DNA of 64,000 bases from Microcella alkaliphila (GCF_004216855.1 NZ_SGXT01000016.1:1-64000), one strand, 5' to 3'. Positions 24,093-32,506 are shown, counted from the first letter of the stretch. The notes: generated from the letters alone by a model not told the origin. Numbers and translations: made by a program.

Positions 24093-25476
24093 GACCGCGA
24101 CGCTATCGCCTGGCACGCTGCGCGACGAGAGGGCGATCGCGCGGTTGCAGGAGTTGGTGCGCATCCCGACGGTCTCGCGGCCGCCCGACGGGCCGGGGCC
24201 GCGCCGCGGCCCGGAACCGTTCGAGCGATTCATCGACGCCCTCCCGACGCTCTACCCGCTCGTGCACGAGCACCTGACCCGCGAGCGCATCGGCGACGCG
24301 GCACTGCTGTATCGCTGGCCGGGAACTGATCCCACCGGTGCGTCGACGCCCACGGTCCTGATGGCGCACTACGACGTGGTGCCCGCGACCGAGGAGGGCT
24401 GGGAACACCCGCCGTTCGCCGCCGTCATCACCGACTCCGGTCCCGACGGCGACGAGGCGGTGCTGTGGGGCCGCGGCACGATCGATGACAAGGGATGCGC
24501 CGCCGCCATTCTCGAATCCATCGAGCGACTACTCGCGGCCGGCTTCCGCCCCCGGCACGATGTTCTCGTCAGCCTCGGCGACGACGAGGAGGTTAACGGG
24601 CGCGGCGCGCGCGCCATCGTGAAGGTCCTCCGCGAGCGCGGAGTGCGGCCATCCCTGGTACTCGACGAGGGAGGGGCAATCGTGTCTGGCGCCTTTCCCG
24701 GTGTCGACGAGCCGTACGCGGTGGTCGGCGTGACCGAGAAGGGCATCACCACCCTGCGCCTCACCGTCGAGCAGCAGGGCGGGCACGCCGCGAGCCCGCC
24801 CCCGCTGGCGGCAACCGAGCGGCTCGCGCGCGCCATCCTGCGGTTGAACGCCCGACCCGCCCGCGCGCGGCTCGATGCGACGACCCGACTCATGATTCGT
24901 ACGCTCGGCGAACGCGCGAAACCGGCCCTCCGCTTCGTGTTCCGACGGGTGGACCTGTTCGCGCCGCTGCTGCTGCGCGTGTTTCTGCGCACGAGCCCCG
25001 AGACCCGAGCGCTCGTGCGAACGACCCGCGCGGTCACCGAGCTGCGGGCCGGCCACGCCGCCAACGCGTTGGCCGAACGCGCCGAAGCCACGATCAATAT
25101 GCGCATCGCGCCCGGAACGTCCGTCGCCGAGGCCGTCTCCGAGGTGGAAACCGCCATCGACGACGAACGCGTCACGGTCGAGGTGCTCGAACCGAGCGAA
25201 CCCTCCCCCGTGTCGCCCGCCTCCGGGGAGGGCTGGGAGGCGATCGTGCAGGCGGTGCGCGACGTGCATCCCGGACTCATGGTCTCGCCCTACGTCATGA
25301 TGCAGGCGAGCGACAGCCGCTGGTTCACCGCGATCAGCGATCACGTGTACCGATTCGCGCCGTTCCGGATGACGGCCGACGAGCGCGCGTGCCTCCACGC
25401 GAAGAACGAGCGCATTCGGGTGCCGGCGTTCCTGGAGGGCGTGCGTGTCTACGAGGCGTTGCTGCGCCAACGCTGA
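24091..25476 (+). CDS. M20 family zinc metallopeptidase
   Basis: A 461-residue cytoplasmic peptidase of the M20/M25/M40 (carboxypeptidase S-like) group. Metal-site motifs in order are VLMAHYDVVPA near residue 91, GRGTIDDKGCAAA near 128 with the bridging Asp, SLGDDEEVNGRG with the base/ligand glutamates, and VLDEGGAI. A dimerisation domain follows (about 230-340), and a C-terminal His in FRMTADERACLHAKNERI completes the site. It removes a residue from dipeptides or N-acyl amino acids; substrate not determinable. Upstream frame is open to 24013, but ATG 24091 fits the family length; ribosome signals are poor. Confidence 0.85.
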   Translation: MTATLSPGTLRDERAIARLQELVRIPTVSRPPDGPGPRRGPEPFERFIDALPTLYPLVHEHLTRERIGDAALLYRWPGTDPTGASTPTVLMAHYDVVPATEEGWEHPPFAAVITDSGPDGDEAVLWGRGTIDDKGCAAAILESIERLLAAGFRPRHDVLVSLGDDEEVNGRGARAIVKVLRERGVRPSLVLDEGGAIVSGAFPGVDEPYAVVGVTEKGITTLRLTVEQQGGHAASPPPLAATERLARAILRLNARPARARLDATTRLMIRTLGERAKPALRFVFRRVDLFAPLLLRVFLRTSPETRALVRTTRAVTELRAGHAANALAERAEATINMRIAPGTSVAEAVSEVETAIDDERVTVEVLEPSEPSPVSPASGEGWEAIVQAVRDVHPGLMVSPYVMMQASDSRWFTAISDHVYRFAPFRMTADERACLHAKNERIRVPAFLEGVRVYEALLRQR

Positions 25477-25489
25477 CGCAAGATGCGCC

Positions 25490-26398
25490 CTACGAACTAA
25501 GCCAGTCGGCCCAGTGGTTCATGCCGCGCGGGTCATCGGTCACGATGACGTCGACACCCGCCTGACGCGCCTTTTGCCAGAGCGTCGGCGTATTCAGCGT
25601 GTAGACGATCACCGTCACGCCAGCCTGCTGAAGTTGCGACACCATGCGCGGCGACAGGTCGATCGAGCGCATACTCGTCACGACCACAGAGGCGTCGTAG
25701 GCCGCCACGAGGCCGAACGGCGACGCCGGAAGCACGCGCATCGTGAGGGCCCGTTGCAGGTGCGGAGCAGCCCGCTGCAAGGCGATCATGGTGCGCGCCT
25801 CGAAGCTCGAGACGACGGTGCGATCACCGATTCCCAGTTCGTCGATCACCGCGACGACCGGGGCGACGTCCTCTTCGTGCCACGTGCCCTTGAACTCGAC
25901 GAGAGCCGTCGTCGGCACGTCGATGAAGGGTTCGAGCGCCTCCCGTGCCGTCGGCACCGGGGTGCCGTGCCAGGCAGGACCAAACCACGATCCCGCGTCC
26001 AGCTGTCGGATGCCGTCGAGCGTGAATTCGCTGATCGGTCCCGCTCCGTCGGTCGTGCGATCAACCATGTCGTCGTGCATCAGCACGGCGTGGCCGTCGC
26101 TCGTGAGCTGCAGATCGAACTCGACAATGTCGGCACCTCCGTTGATGCCCGCGACGATCGCGGGAACGGTGTTCTCGGGAGCCGCGACGGGGTCTCCGCG
26201 GTGGGCGGCGGTCAGCGGAGCCCCGTCATTCATTGCCTGTGCATACGCTGGGATGGCGGCGTACGCCGTCGCGGCCGTGTAGTCCACCGAGAACACACCC
26301 ACGAGGGCGACGGTCACCGCGACCGTCGTCGACACGCGACGGAACGAGTAGCGGTGACCGCGACAAAAGCGGCGGGGCTGGGTCTCGGAATGCGTCAC
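25490..26398 (-). CDS. Secreted glycerophosphodiester phosphodiesterase
   Basis: A 302-residue exported enzyme that hydrolyses glycerophosphodiesters to glycerol-3-phosphate and an alcohol. A basic N-terminus and hydrophobic TTVAVTVALVGVFSV form a signal or membrane anchor. The catalytic domain starts at AAHRGDPVAAPENT (general acid/base His and Arg), continues with VEFDLQLTSDGHAVLMHDD (metal-binding Glu/Asp and second His) and ends with a TIM-barrel closure VYTLNTPTLWQKA and DVIVTDDP. GTG 26398 has a perfectly spaced GGGAGG site, which sets the start. It converges on the M20 peptidase with a 13-bp gap. Confidence 0.88.
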   Translation of the reverse strand: MTHSETQPRRFCRGHRYSFRRVSTTVAVTVALVGVFSVDYTAATAYAAIPAYAQAMNDGAPLTAAHRGDPVAAPENTVPAIVAGINGGADIVEFDLQLTSDGHAVLMHDDMVDRTTDGAGPISEFTLDGIRQLDAGSWFGPAWHGTPVPTAREALEPFIDVPTTALVEFKGTWHEEDVAPVVAVIDELGIGDRTVVSSFEARTMIALQRAAPHLQRALTMRVLPASPFGLVAAYDASVVVTSMRSIDLSPRMVSQLQQAGVTVIVYTLNTPTLWQKARQAGVDVIVTDDPRGMNHWADWLSS

Positions 26399-26446
26399 GA
26401 AACCTCCCAGTCCTCGGGTCACCGCGTCGATGCGGTGCCGACCAGC

Positions 26447-27223
26447 CTAGGGGGATCCGTTACCGTTCCGTGACCAAAGACGCCCGCGAGTGCGGCGATT
26501 CTCAGCCCCCTTTCGGGGGAAGAACGACCCGGCGACCGCCAGCAATCCGATGAGACCGGCACCGAGCATCCCGGCTGCCGCGCCCACCGCGGGGGGAAGC
26601 TCAGTCGCGGAGAGCGCTGCCGTATTCGACATGCGGATGCTCGCGGTCGCGTCGTCGACGACCCTCGCTTCGGGCGTCGGCCGCGGCTCCATTGCGGGCA
26701 TGGCTGTGGCGGTGTCGGGCTCTGGTTCGGGCGCTGGCGCGGGCTCTGCGGGTGCGGGGGGAGGCGGCGGCGCGGGTGCGGGCACACTCGAGCCGTACTT
26801 CGCGAACACCTGCACGCCCCAAGTCGTACCGCCGGCCTGGATGAAAGCGATGCCGACATCGGTAAAGTCGCCCAGCATGTTCGCCCTGTGGCCGGGCGAG
26901 TTCCACCAGCCGTCGTGCATGGATGCACCCGTCGGGTAGCCCTGCGCGATGTTCTCCGCGGCGCGGCTCCAGCCGCCGGGTATCTGAGCGCTGTAGCTCG
27001 GGTTGTGGTACAGCCGCCCCTCGGCCGCCATCTGATTCGCCCAATTCAGCGCAACCTGGTCGAGCGCTCCGTTGCGGGCCAACGGGCCGAGCCCCGAGCC
27101 TCCCCTGGCCTGATTGAGCAGCGAGTGAATCGTGCCCGCTTCGCTGGCGTGGGCGGGCGTCGAGGCGCCGGGCGCGACGATCAGCGCCGCCGCGAGCATC
27201 AGCCCCGCGAGCGACGCCAGCAC
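26447..27223 (-). CDS. Secreted CAP (SCP/PR-1) domain protein with C-terminal membrane segment
   Basis: A 258-residue protein with a signal peptide (cleavage near PAHASEA), a CAP domain at about 32-148, a Pro/Ala/Glu linker and a C-terminal hydrophobic segment (LPPAVGAAAGMLGAGLIGLL) with a basic tail. CAP-family marks are LLNQARGGSGLGPL, ENIAQGYPTGASMHDGWWNSPGHRANML and the VGIAFIQAGG strand; the His in HRANML belongs to the conserved cavity. The function of bacterial CAP proteins is unclear. No LPXTG-like motif precedes the helix, so it is probably simply membrane-anchored. It starts 24 bp after the SDR stop and may be co-transcribed with it. Confidence 0.82.
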   Translation of the reverse strand: MLASLAGLMLAAALIVAPGASTPAHASEAGTIHSLLNQARGGSGLGPLARNGALDQVALNWANQMAAEGRLYHNPSYSAQIPGGWSRAAENIAQGYPTGASMHDGWWNSPGHRANMLGDFTDVGIAFIQAGGTTWGVQVFAKYGSSVPAPAPPPPPAPAEPAPAPEPEPDTATAMPAMEPRPTPEARVVDDATASIRMSNTAALSATELPPAVGAAAGMLGAGLIGLLAVAGSFFPRKGAENRRTRGRLWSRNGNGSP

Positions 27224-27247
27224 CCCCCGGTGCGGCCCCCACGGGCC

Positions 27248-28606
27248 CTATTCTGCGCGAATCTCCTGCCGAATGCGAGCATTCGCCTCGGCCTGACGGG
27301 CCATGCCCTCCGCCATGCCGGGGAAGATCACTCCGTGGAAGGGGATGATGATGCCCCAGTACAGGCGGCCGCCGAGCCCCGACGGGAAGAACACGGCGCG
27401 CTGATCGAGGTGCGAACCACCGCCCTCGCGGGGGCTGACGCGGAACTCGAGCCACGCGCGACCCGGCAGCTTCATCTCGGCACGCAGGCGCAGGAACGTG
27501 CCGCGGTCGAGCTGCTCGACCCGCCAGAAGTCGAGGGCGTCGCCCGGCTGGAGGCGCTCGGGGTCGAGCCGCCCGCGCCGCAGCCCCACTCCCCCGACGA
27601 GCTTGTCGAGCCAGCCGCGGGCCGCCCACGCGACCGGCAGTGAGTACCAGCCGTTGTCGCCACCGATGCCCTCCACGACGCGCCACAGCTCGTCCGGGGT
27701 CGCATCGCTGTCGGCCTCGCGGTGGTCGACGAACACGGTCGCCCCGCTCCACTCGGGGTCGCTCGGCAGAGGATCGGCGGGAGCCTCAGCGACGGCCGCG
27801 TTGCGCCAGCTCGTCTCGACCTCCCCTTCGCGCATCTTCGCGAGCGCGTAGCGCACGGCCTGCCGGTAGCCGGTCAGCCCGCCCTCGGGCGCGGCGATGT
27901 ACTGCTCGATGTCGTGCTCGCTGCAGATCGCGTCGTACTGCAACGACGAGATGATCGGCACTGCGAGCGAGCGCGGAATCGGGGTGACGAGGTTCACCCA
28001 CTGGCTGGCGAGATACGGGGTGAGAACGGGCAGGCTCGCAATCGGTCGCTGCTTGAGCCCCGCCTCCAGCGCGTAGCCGTTCATCATCTGCCCGTACCGC
28101 AAGACGTCCGGTCCGCCGATGTCGAAGGTGCGGTTCACGTCGGCGGGGAGGGTCGCCGCGCCGATCAGGTAGTGCAGCACGTCACGCACCGCGGTCGGAA
28201 CGCCACTCGCGAGCAGAATCTCGCCCACCTCGGCGCGGCTGCGCAGGTGCCGCGACAGCGGCCCGTCGGGGTGCAACCCGCCGAGGTACACGATGCGGCG
28301 AACCCCCGCCTCCCCCGCCGCGCGGGCGACCGTGTCGGCGATGCGCCTCTCCAACGTCTCGAAGTCGCGCCCCGAGGTCATCGAATGCACAAGGTAATAC
28401 AGCACCTCGACGCCGTCGAGGGCCGCCGCGACGTCGTGCGGGCTGCGCAGGTCGCCCGTCGCCACCTCCACATCGCCGCTCCAGGGCACATCACGCAGAC
28501 GGTCGGCATCGCGCACGAACACCCGCACCGTGTGGCCTGCCGCGACGAGTCGCGGCACGAGCCGGCCGCCGATGTACCCGGTCGCGCCGGTGACGAGGGT
28601 GCGCAT
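27248..28606 (-). CDS. SDR/NmrA-like oxidoreductase with DUF2867 domain, internally shortened
   Basis: A 452-residue protein with an N-terminal Rossmann NAD(P)-binding domain (GATGYIGG at 7-14) and a C-terminal DUF2867 domain (about 310-450) ending PFHGVIFPGMAEGM. In relatives I recall, a block of about 45 residues separates the SGVPT strand from AVRDVLHYLIGAATLP. Here they are joined directly at residues 135-140, an apparent in-frame deletion that removes part of the substrate-domain core. The protein may be misfolded or altered. ATG 28606 lies 7 nt after a TAGCGT box (leaderless), inside the decayed uridine-kinase region upstream. Confidence 0.72.
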   Translation of the reverse strand: MRTLVTGATGYIGGRLVPRLVAAGHTVRVFVRDADRLRDVPWSGDVEVATGDLRSPHDVAAALDGVEVLYYLVHSMTSGRDFETLERRIADTVARAAGEAGVRRIVYLGGLHPDGPLSRHLRSRAEVGEILLASGVPTAVRDVLHYLIGAATLPADVNRTFDIGGPDVLRYGQMMNGYALEAGLKQRPIASLPVLTPYLASQWVNLVTPIPRSLAVPIISSLQYDAICSEHDIEQYIAAPEGGLTGYRQAVRYALAKMREGEVETSWRNAAVAEAPADPLPSDPEWSGATVFVDHREADSDATPDELWRVVEGIGGDNGWYSLPVAWAARGWLDKLVGGVGLRRGRLDPERLQPGDALDFWRVEQLDRGTFLRLRAEMKLPGRAWLEFRVSPREGGGSHLDQRAVFFPSGLGGRLYWGIIIPFHGVIFPGMAEGMARQAEANARIRQEIRAE

Positions 28607-28639
28607 GCTGGGAACGCTAGCCCGACCTCCTGAACGCGC

Positions 28640-28969
28640 CCCGCGCATCCATTCGCCCAGCAGAAGTCGGCGAATACCGGGCGGGGATGCTCGTGGTCGG
28701 CATTGTCGATCACGATCGTCGCCACGCGGTGCGGCTGCGCCTCGCGCCGGTAGATCGCCTGCCCGTCGCGGCACGTCGACCACCGTCTGAACGGCGGTCG
28801 CGCTGGAACGGAACGGCACCACCGTCTGCTCGCGCAGGGCGTCATGGTCGAACGAGTCGCGGTAGTAGCCCTCTGCCGAGTCGCGGCCGCGGGCATATCG
28901 CTCGGCGCAGTGTGCCGCGAGCAACTCGTCGCTCAGCTCGTCGAGCAGGGCCGTGCGCGTCTCCGTCAT
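28640..28969 (-). pseudogene. Decayed uridine kinase-like gene
   Basis: The frame from ATG 28969 gives ALLDELSDELLA, then ERYARGRDSAEGYYRDSFD and VVPFRSSATAVQTVVDVP, which match the acceptor-loop region of actinobacterial uridine kinase-like P-loop kinases. The P-loop that should precede it is absent. Near 28768 the frame shifts by one base and continues as RDGQAIYRREAQPHR then VIDNADHEHPRPVFADFC, the family's C-terminus, while the middle section with the lid region is missing. At least two deletions and one frameshift are therefore inferred from family recall. An intact-looking -10 (TAGGCT, 7 nt upstream) survives. It fills the otherwise empty gap between the SDR gene and mutY. Confidence 0.62.
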
Positions 28970-28976
28970 GAGGGCG

Positions 28977-28986
28977 AGCCTAGGCT
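28977..28986. promoter_or_regulatory. Palindromic bidirectional -10 element
   Basis: AGCCTAGGCT is its own reverse complement and supplies TAGGCT on both strands: 6 nt before the mutY GTG (28993) and 7 nt before the ATG of the dead uridine kinase (28969). Both transcripts would be leaderless. Confidence 0.55.
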
Positions 28987-28992
28987 GAACGC

Positions 28993-29880
28993 GTGCAGTT
29001 GAGCCCGACGATCGCCGCCTGGTACCGCGAGAACGCCCGTGACCTGCCGTGGCGCCGCCCCGGGTTCAGCCCCTGGGGCACGCTCGTAAGCGAGATCATG
29101 CTGCAGCAGACCCCCGTCGCCCGGGTCATTCCCCGGCTGGAGCAGTGGCTCGCCCGGTGGCCGACGCCGGACGCGCTCGCGGCCGACTCCCCCGCCGAGG
29201 CGGTGCGGGCGTGGGACCGCCTCGGCTACCCCCGCCGCGCCCTCAACCTGCACGCCGCGGCGACGAGAATCGCCGAACAGCACGGTGGCGAGGTTCCGGC
29301 CGACGTCGACGCGCTGCTCGCTCTCCCCGGAATCGGCGACTACACGGCTCGCGCGATCGCCTGCTTCGCGTTCGGGATGCGCGTCCCCGTCGTCGACGTC
29401 AACACCCGTCGCATGATCGCGCGCGCCGTGCACGGCCAGGGCGCGGCGGGCCCCGCCCGCATCCGGGCCGACCTCGCCGCGATGGACGCGCTGCTGCCCG
29501 ACGACCCGGCCGAGGCGCACGACGTCAACGCGGGCGCCATGGAGCTCGGGCAGACAGTCTGCACGGCTCGCGCTCCGCGCTGCGACGCGTGCCCGATCGC
29601 CGAGCTCTGCGCGTGGCGAGCGGCCGACTATCCCGCCTACGACGGGCCGGCGGCGCTGCGGCAGGCCCGGTTCGAGGGAAGCGACCGCCAGGTGCGCGGG
29701 CTCATCATGCGGGAGCTGCGCCACAGCGACGGTCCGGTGCCGGCCTGGGTCATTGAGGGGGTGTGGCCCGACCCTGGTCAGCGCGAGCGGGCCCTCAGGG
29801 GTCTCCTCGCTGATGGCCTCGCCACGGGCGATGTCGACCGGGGCTACTCGCTTCCCGACTCCGTGCGCGAGGAGCGGTGA
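28993..29880 (+). CDS. mutY: A/G-specific adenine glycosylase MutY
   Basis: A 295-residue base-excision glycosylase that removes adenine opposite 8-oxoguanine. ARDLPWRRPGFSPWGTLVSEIMLQQT (read in two parts: ARDLPWRR and SEIMLQQTPV) is the MutY signature. The helix-hairpin-helix is LPGIGDYTARAI with the catalytic Asp in VVDVNTRR, and the [4Fe-4S] cysteines follow the C-X6-C-X2-C-X5-C pattern in CTARAPRCDACPIAELC. The C-terminal MutT-like 8-oxoG-sensing domain is minimal, as is usual for short actinobacterial forms. GTG 28993 is leaderless. The 3' end overlaps the convergent ArsR-type gene by 37 bp. Confidence 0.92.
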   Translation: MQLSPTIAAWYRENARDLPWRRPGFSPWGTLVSEIMLQQTPVARVIPRLEQWLARWPTPDALAADSPAEAVRAWDRLGYPRRALNLHAAATRIAEQHGGEVPADVDALLALPGIGDYTARAIACFAFGMRVPVVDVNTRRMIARAVHGQGAAGPARIRADLAAMDALLPDDPAEAHDVNAGAMELGQTVCTARAPRCDACPIAELCAWRAADYPAYDGPAALRQARFEGSDRQVRGLIMRELRHSDGPVPAWVIEGVWPDPGQRERALRGLLADGLATGDVDRGYSLPDSVREER

Positions 29881-30392
29881 CCCTCGGGGTGGACCGAGAG
29901 GAACAGCCCGTGCCGGGTGCCGTCGTCGTCGGGTGACTCGTGGTACTCGTGAATGACCTCCACCAAACGGTTCTGCAGTTCTTCTAGCCGTTCGGGAGTG
30001 AGTTTGAAGCCCATCCGCACCATGAACTGCTCGTCAAGATCGAGGCCGTCGACTTCTTCCAGGAAGGTCCGGATGACAAGGGCACCCTGGCCGTCGATGC
30101 GGGTGGACCATGACAGGCCGGTTGCCCGATAGGGAATCTCCCGCGCTCCTCGCCGACCGGTGCGCGTCTCTTCCGCGACGAGGAATCCGTTGTCGACGAG
30201 CGTTCTCACGTGGTGAAGACTCGTGCCGACGTTCAGGCCGAACTCCTCCGCAATCTCGCGATTCGTGTGCGCGTCGTAGAGACAGAAGCGCAGGATGCGC
30301 AACCGCAGCGGCGATGCCAGCGCGCGCCCAGCCGACAGCTGGCGCGCATCCGCATCGTCGGAGTTCGCGCTCGCCGAGTGAGTGGTCGCCAC
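29844..30392 (-). CDS. ArsR-type winged-helix transcriptional regulator
   Basis: A 182-residue regulator. The winged helix is at about 18-90: RALASPLRLRILRFCLYD, then TNREIAEEFGLNVGTSLHHV as the recognition helix-turn-helix and LVAEETRTGRRGAREIPYRAT as the wing. The C-terminal half (VIRTFLEEVDGLDLDEQFMV, then LEELQNRLVEVIHEYHE) is a helical dimerisation/effector region. No metal-binding Cys cluster is seen, so the ligand is probably organic. GTG 30392 lies 6 nt after TATGGT (30399-30404 on the minus strand). It is divergent from an MFS exporter with an inverted repeat between, the classic layout for an autoregulated efflux repressor. Longer frame to 30440 rejected. Confidence 0.82.
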   Translation of the reverse strand: MATTHSASANSDDADARQLSAGRALASPLRLRILRFCLYDAHTNREIAEEFGLNVGTSLHHVRTLVDNGFLVAEETRTGRRGAREIPYRATGLSWSTRIDGQGALVIRTFLEEVDGLDLDEQFMVRMGFKLTPERLEELQNRLVEVIHEYHESPDDDGTRHGLFLSVHPEGHRSSRTESGSE

Positions 30393-30427
30393 CGCTCGAC
30401 CATAGCGAAGCGTTTCGGAGATCGACC

Positions 30428-30453
30428 AACCGATTGACACTTATCAATCGGTT
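30428..30453. promoter_or_regulatory. Operator: 10-bp inverted repeat between ArsR-type regulator and MFS gene
   Basis: AACCGATTGA (30428-30437), 6-bp spacer, TCAATCGGTT (30444-30453), a perfect dyad. It contains the -35 box of the MFS promoter and touches the probable -35 region of the regulator. The ATTGA-N6-TCAAT core resembles ArsR-family operators. Binding by the neighbouring regulator is inferred. Confidence 0.7.
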
Positions 30454-30463
30454 CAGCCAGGAT
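30434..30463 (+). promoter_or_regulatory. Promoter of the MFS gene
   Basis: Perfect -35 TTGACA (30434-30439), 18-bp spacer, -10 CAGGAT (30458-30463), then 6 nt to GTG 30470; leaderless. The -35 is buried in the operator. Confidence 0.6.
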
Positions 30464-30469
30464 GTCCCC

Positions 30470-31732
30470 GTGACCTCCCCACCCCCGCGCTCCCCGACCC
30501 TGTGGCGCCACCGCAACTTCATGCGCCTGTGGAGCGGCGAAGCGGGAGCTCAATTCGGGGCAGAATTCGGCGGCATCGCCATTCCCGTCCTCGCGGTCGC
30601 GATCCTGGGCGCCAACGAGTGGGAAGTCGGGCTTCTCGGCGCCGCAGGCACCCTCGCGTTCCTCGTCGTCGGACTCCCGGCCGGGGCGTGGGTGGACCGC
30701 AGCCTCAAGCGACGAGTGATGATGCGGGCAAACATCACGCGAGCCCTCGCCTTCGGGGCGATCCCGATCCTCTGGGCCGCCGGCGCCCTGCAGATGTGGC
30801 ACCTGATCGTGCTCGCCGCAGTCATCGGATTCGCGCAGGTGTTCTTCGACGTCGCCTACCAGAGCTACATCCCCGTGCTGGTTCCTCGCGACAAGATCTC
30901 CGACGCGAACGGAAAGCTCGAATCGACCGCCCAACTCGCGGGAGTGGCCGGCCCGGGGCTCGGCGGCCTCCTCCTCGCCGTTGTGCAGGCCCCGATTCTG
31001 CTGGCGGCGACGGCGATCACGTACCTCGGTTCCTTCGTGGCGATCGCGAGCATCCGCGATGAGGAACTGCCCGCGCCGCGAGATCAGCGACGACCGCTGT
31101 GGACGGAGATCGTCGAGGGTCTCGCCTTCGTCTGGAACCAGCGCCTCCTGCGGTCGATTGCGGCCTGCACGGCGCTCACCAACTTCTTCGCCAGCCTGCT
31201 GTTCACGATGCTGCCCCTGCTCGTCCTCCGTGACCTCGAGATCAGTCCGGCGCTGTACGGCATCGCGCTGTCCGTGGGCGCGGTCGGGGGTCTCATCGGG
31301 GCAGTGCTCGCCGCACCCGCCTCGGAACGCATCGGTGAAGGAACCGTGATCCCGCTCTCCGCACTCCTGGGCGTGGGTGGGATGGCCCTGTTCGCGCTCA
31401 TGCCGGTCTTCCCCTCCATCGCCATCGCGCTCCTCATGGTCGGGAACGCGGTGACGAGCGTGAGCGTGCTCGTTTACAACATCGCCCAGGTGAGCTTCCG
31501 GCAGCGCATCTGCCCCGTGCCTCTCCTCGGTCGCATGAATGCGTCCATTCGCTTCGTGGTGTGGGGCGTCATGCCCATCGCGGGCGTCCTGTCTGGGGTT
31601 ATCGCGACCACCATCGGAATTCCGGCCCTGTTGTGGCTCGCTACCGCCGGGGTTCTCCTCGCCGCAGGATTCGTCGTCGCCTCTCCCCTCCTCGGGATGC
31701 GGCGCCTTCCCACCGAACTGAACGCTCACTAG
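30470..31732 (+). CDS. MFS transporter, probable drug exporter
   Basis: A 420-residue, 12-helix major facilitator permease. The N-terminus LWRHRNFMRLWSGEAGAQFG and the A-motif-like loop GAWVDRSLKRRVMMRA between helices 2 and 3 are typical of the small-molecule exporter branch (DHA3/enterobactin-exporter-like). The central cytoplasmic loop is SIRDEELPAPRDQRRPLW. Substrate unknown; control by the divergent regulator suggests an inducible efflux pump. GTG 30470 is fixed by promoter spacing. The longer open frame upstream is a shadow of the regulator gene. Confidence 0.85.
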   Translation: MTSPPPRSPTLWRHRNFMRLWSGEAGAQFGAEFGGIAIPVLAVAILGANEWEVGLLGAAGTLAFLVVGLPAGAWVDRSLKRRVMMRANITRALAFGAIPILWAAGALQMWHLIVLAAVIGFAQVFFDVAYQSYIPVLVPRDKISDANGKLESTAQLAGVAGPGLGGLLLAVVQAPILLAATAITYLGSFVAIASIRDEELPAPRDQRRPLWTEIVEGLAFVWNQRLLRSIAACTALTNFFASLLFTMLPLLVLRDLEISPALYGIALSVGAVGGLIGAVLAAPASERIGEGTVIPLSALLGVGGMALFALMPVFPSIAIALLMVGNAVTSVSVLVYNIAQVSFRQRICPVPLLGRMNASIRFVVWGVMPIAGVLSGVIATTIGIPALLWLATAGVLLAAGFVVASPLLGMRRLPTELNAH

Positions 31733-31838
31733 ACGGCGAACGCTGCACCCGCCCGGGCGTTCCGTCCTCGCTTCTCAGCAATGTGCGGCACGATAGGAGG
31801 AGTCGACGAACGCGATCCCGTCACAAAGGAGTCACTCG

Positions 31839-32009
31839 ATGAGCATGGATGCAGAGCACACCGGCGCAGAACCCCGCCCCGGCCTGATCGAAAAGGCGGG
31901 CGTCGCCCTGTTCGGCGTGATCGCGGGACTGTCGATCCTCGCCGGCGTGATCCTGATTGCCGTGTCCATCTTCAACACGGGGTCGATCGACCTGGGCGGC
32001 CACTCCTAG
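31839..32009 (+). CDS. Small single-pass membrane protein
   Basis: A 56-residue protein: polar N-terminus (MSMDAEHTGAEPRP), then one hydrophobic helix from about residue 19 to 45 (VALFGVIAGLSILAGVILIA and onwards), ending in a short Gly/Asp tail. An AAAGGAG ribosome site lies 7 nt upstream, which supports real translation. It is convergent with rbfA, 10 bp apart. I do not recognise a function. Confidence 0.6.
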   Translation: MSMDAEHTGAEPRPGLIEKAGVALFGVIAGLSILAGVILIAVSIFNTGSIDLGGHS

Positions 32010-32019
32010 GCCGCGTCCC

Positions 32020-32454
32020 CTACTCGTCGTCGGCCTCGCGGGGCTTGACGTACGGGTCTTCGTCACCTGCGTACTGGGCGCTTCTCGCCTCCGCCTCGGT
32101 CTGGGCATCCCGTTCGCGCGCCTCGCGGAGCAGGTTCTCGATCGCCGCCGCGTTCTCGGGCACGCCGTCGGCGATGAACTCGATGGTGGGAGTCAGGCGC
32201 GTATTGAGGTTCTTGCCGACCTCGGTGCGCAACATGCCGGTGGCCGCCTTCAGTGCCGCAGCCGAGTCGGCGCGCTCCTCGTCGGTGCCGTACACCGTGT
32301 AGAAGATGCTGGCGTGCTGCAGGTCACCGGTGACGCGCACCTCCGTGATCGTGACAAAGCCGAGTCGCGGGTCACGAAGGCCTCTCTCGAGGCGCGTGGC
32401 AATGACCTCATGGATGCGGTCGGCGACCTTGCGGGCGCGAGGGTTCTCACTCAT
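32020..32454 (-). CDS. rbfA: Ribosome-binding factor A
   Basis: A 144-residue KH-fold ribosome assembly factor that binds the 30S subunit and aids 16S rRNA 5'-end processing and cold adaptation. Family marks: RARKVADRIHEVIATRLERG, then DPRLGFVTITEVRVTGDL, ASIFYTVYG and LNTRLTPTIEFIADG. The acidic C-terminal tail is normal for actinobacteria. Last gene of the nusA-ylxR-infB-rbfA unit. truB, which often follows, is not here. Confidence 0.95.
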   Translation of the reverse strand: MSENPRARKVADRIHEVIATRLERGLRDPRLGFVTITEVRVTGDLQHASIFYTVYGTDEERADSAAALKAATGMLRTEVGKNLNTRLTPTIEFIADGVPENAAAIENLLREARERDAQTEAEARSAQYAGDEDPYVKPREADDE

Positions 32455-32506
32455 GGTGACCCACCTTCTTCGTCGTGTGGTGCGTGTGGTTCTGTTCTGT
32501 GCCGAA

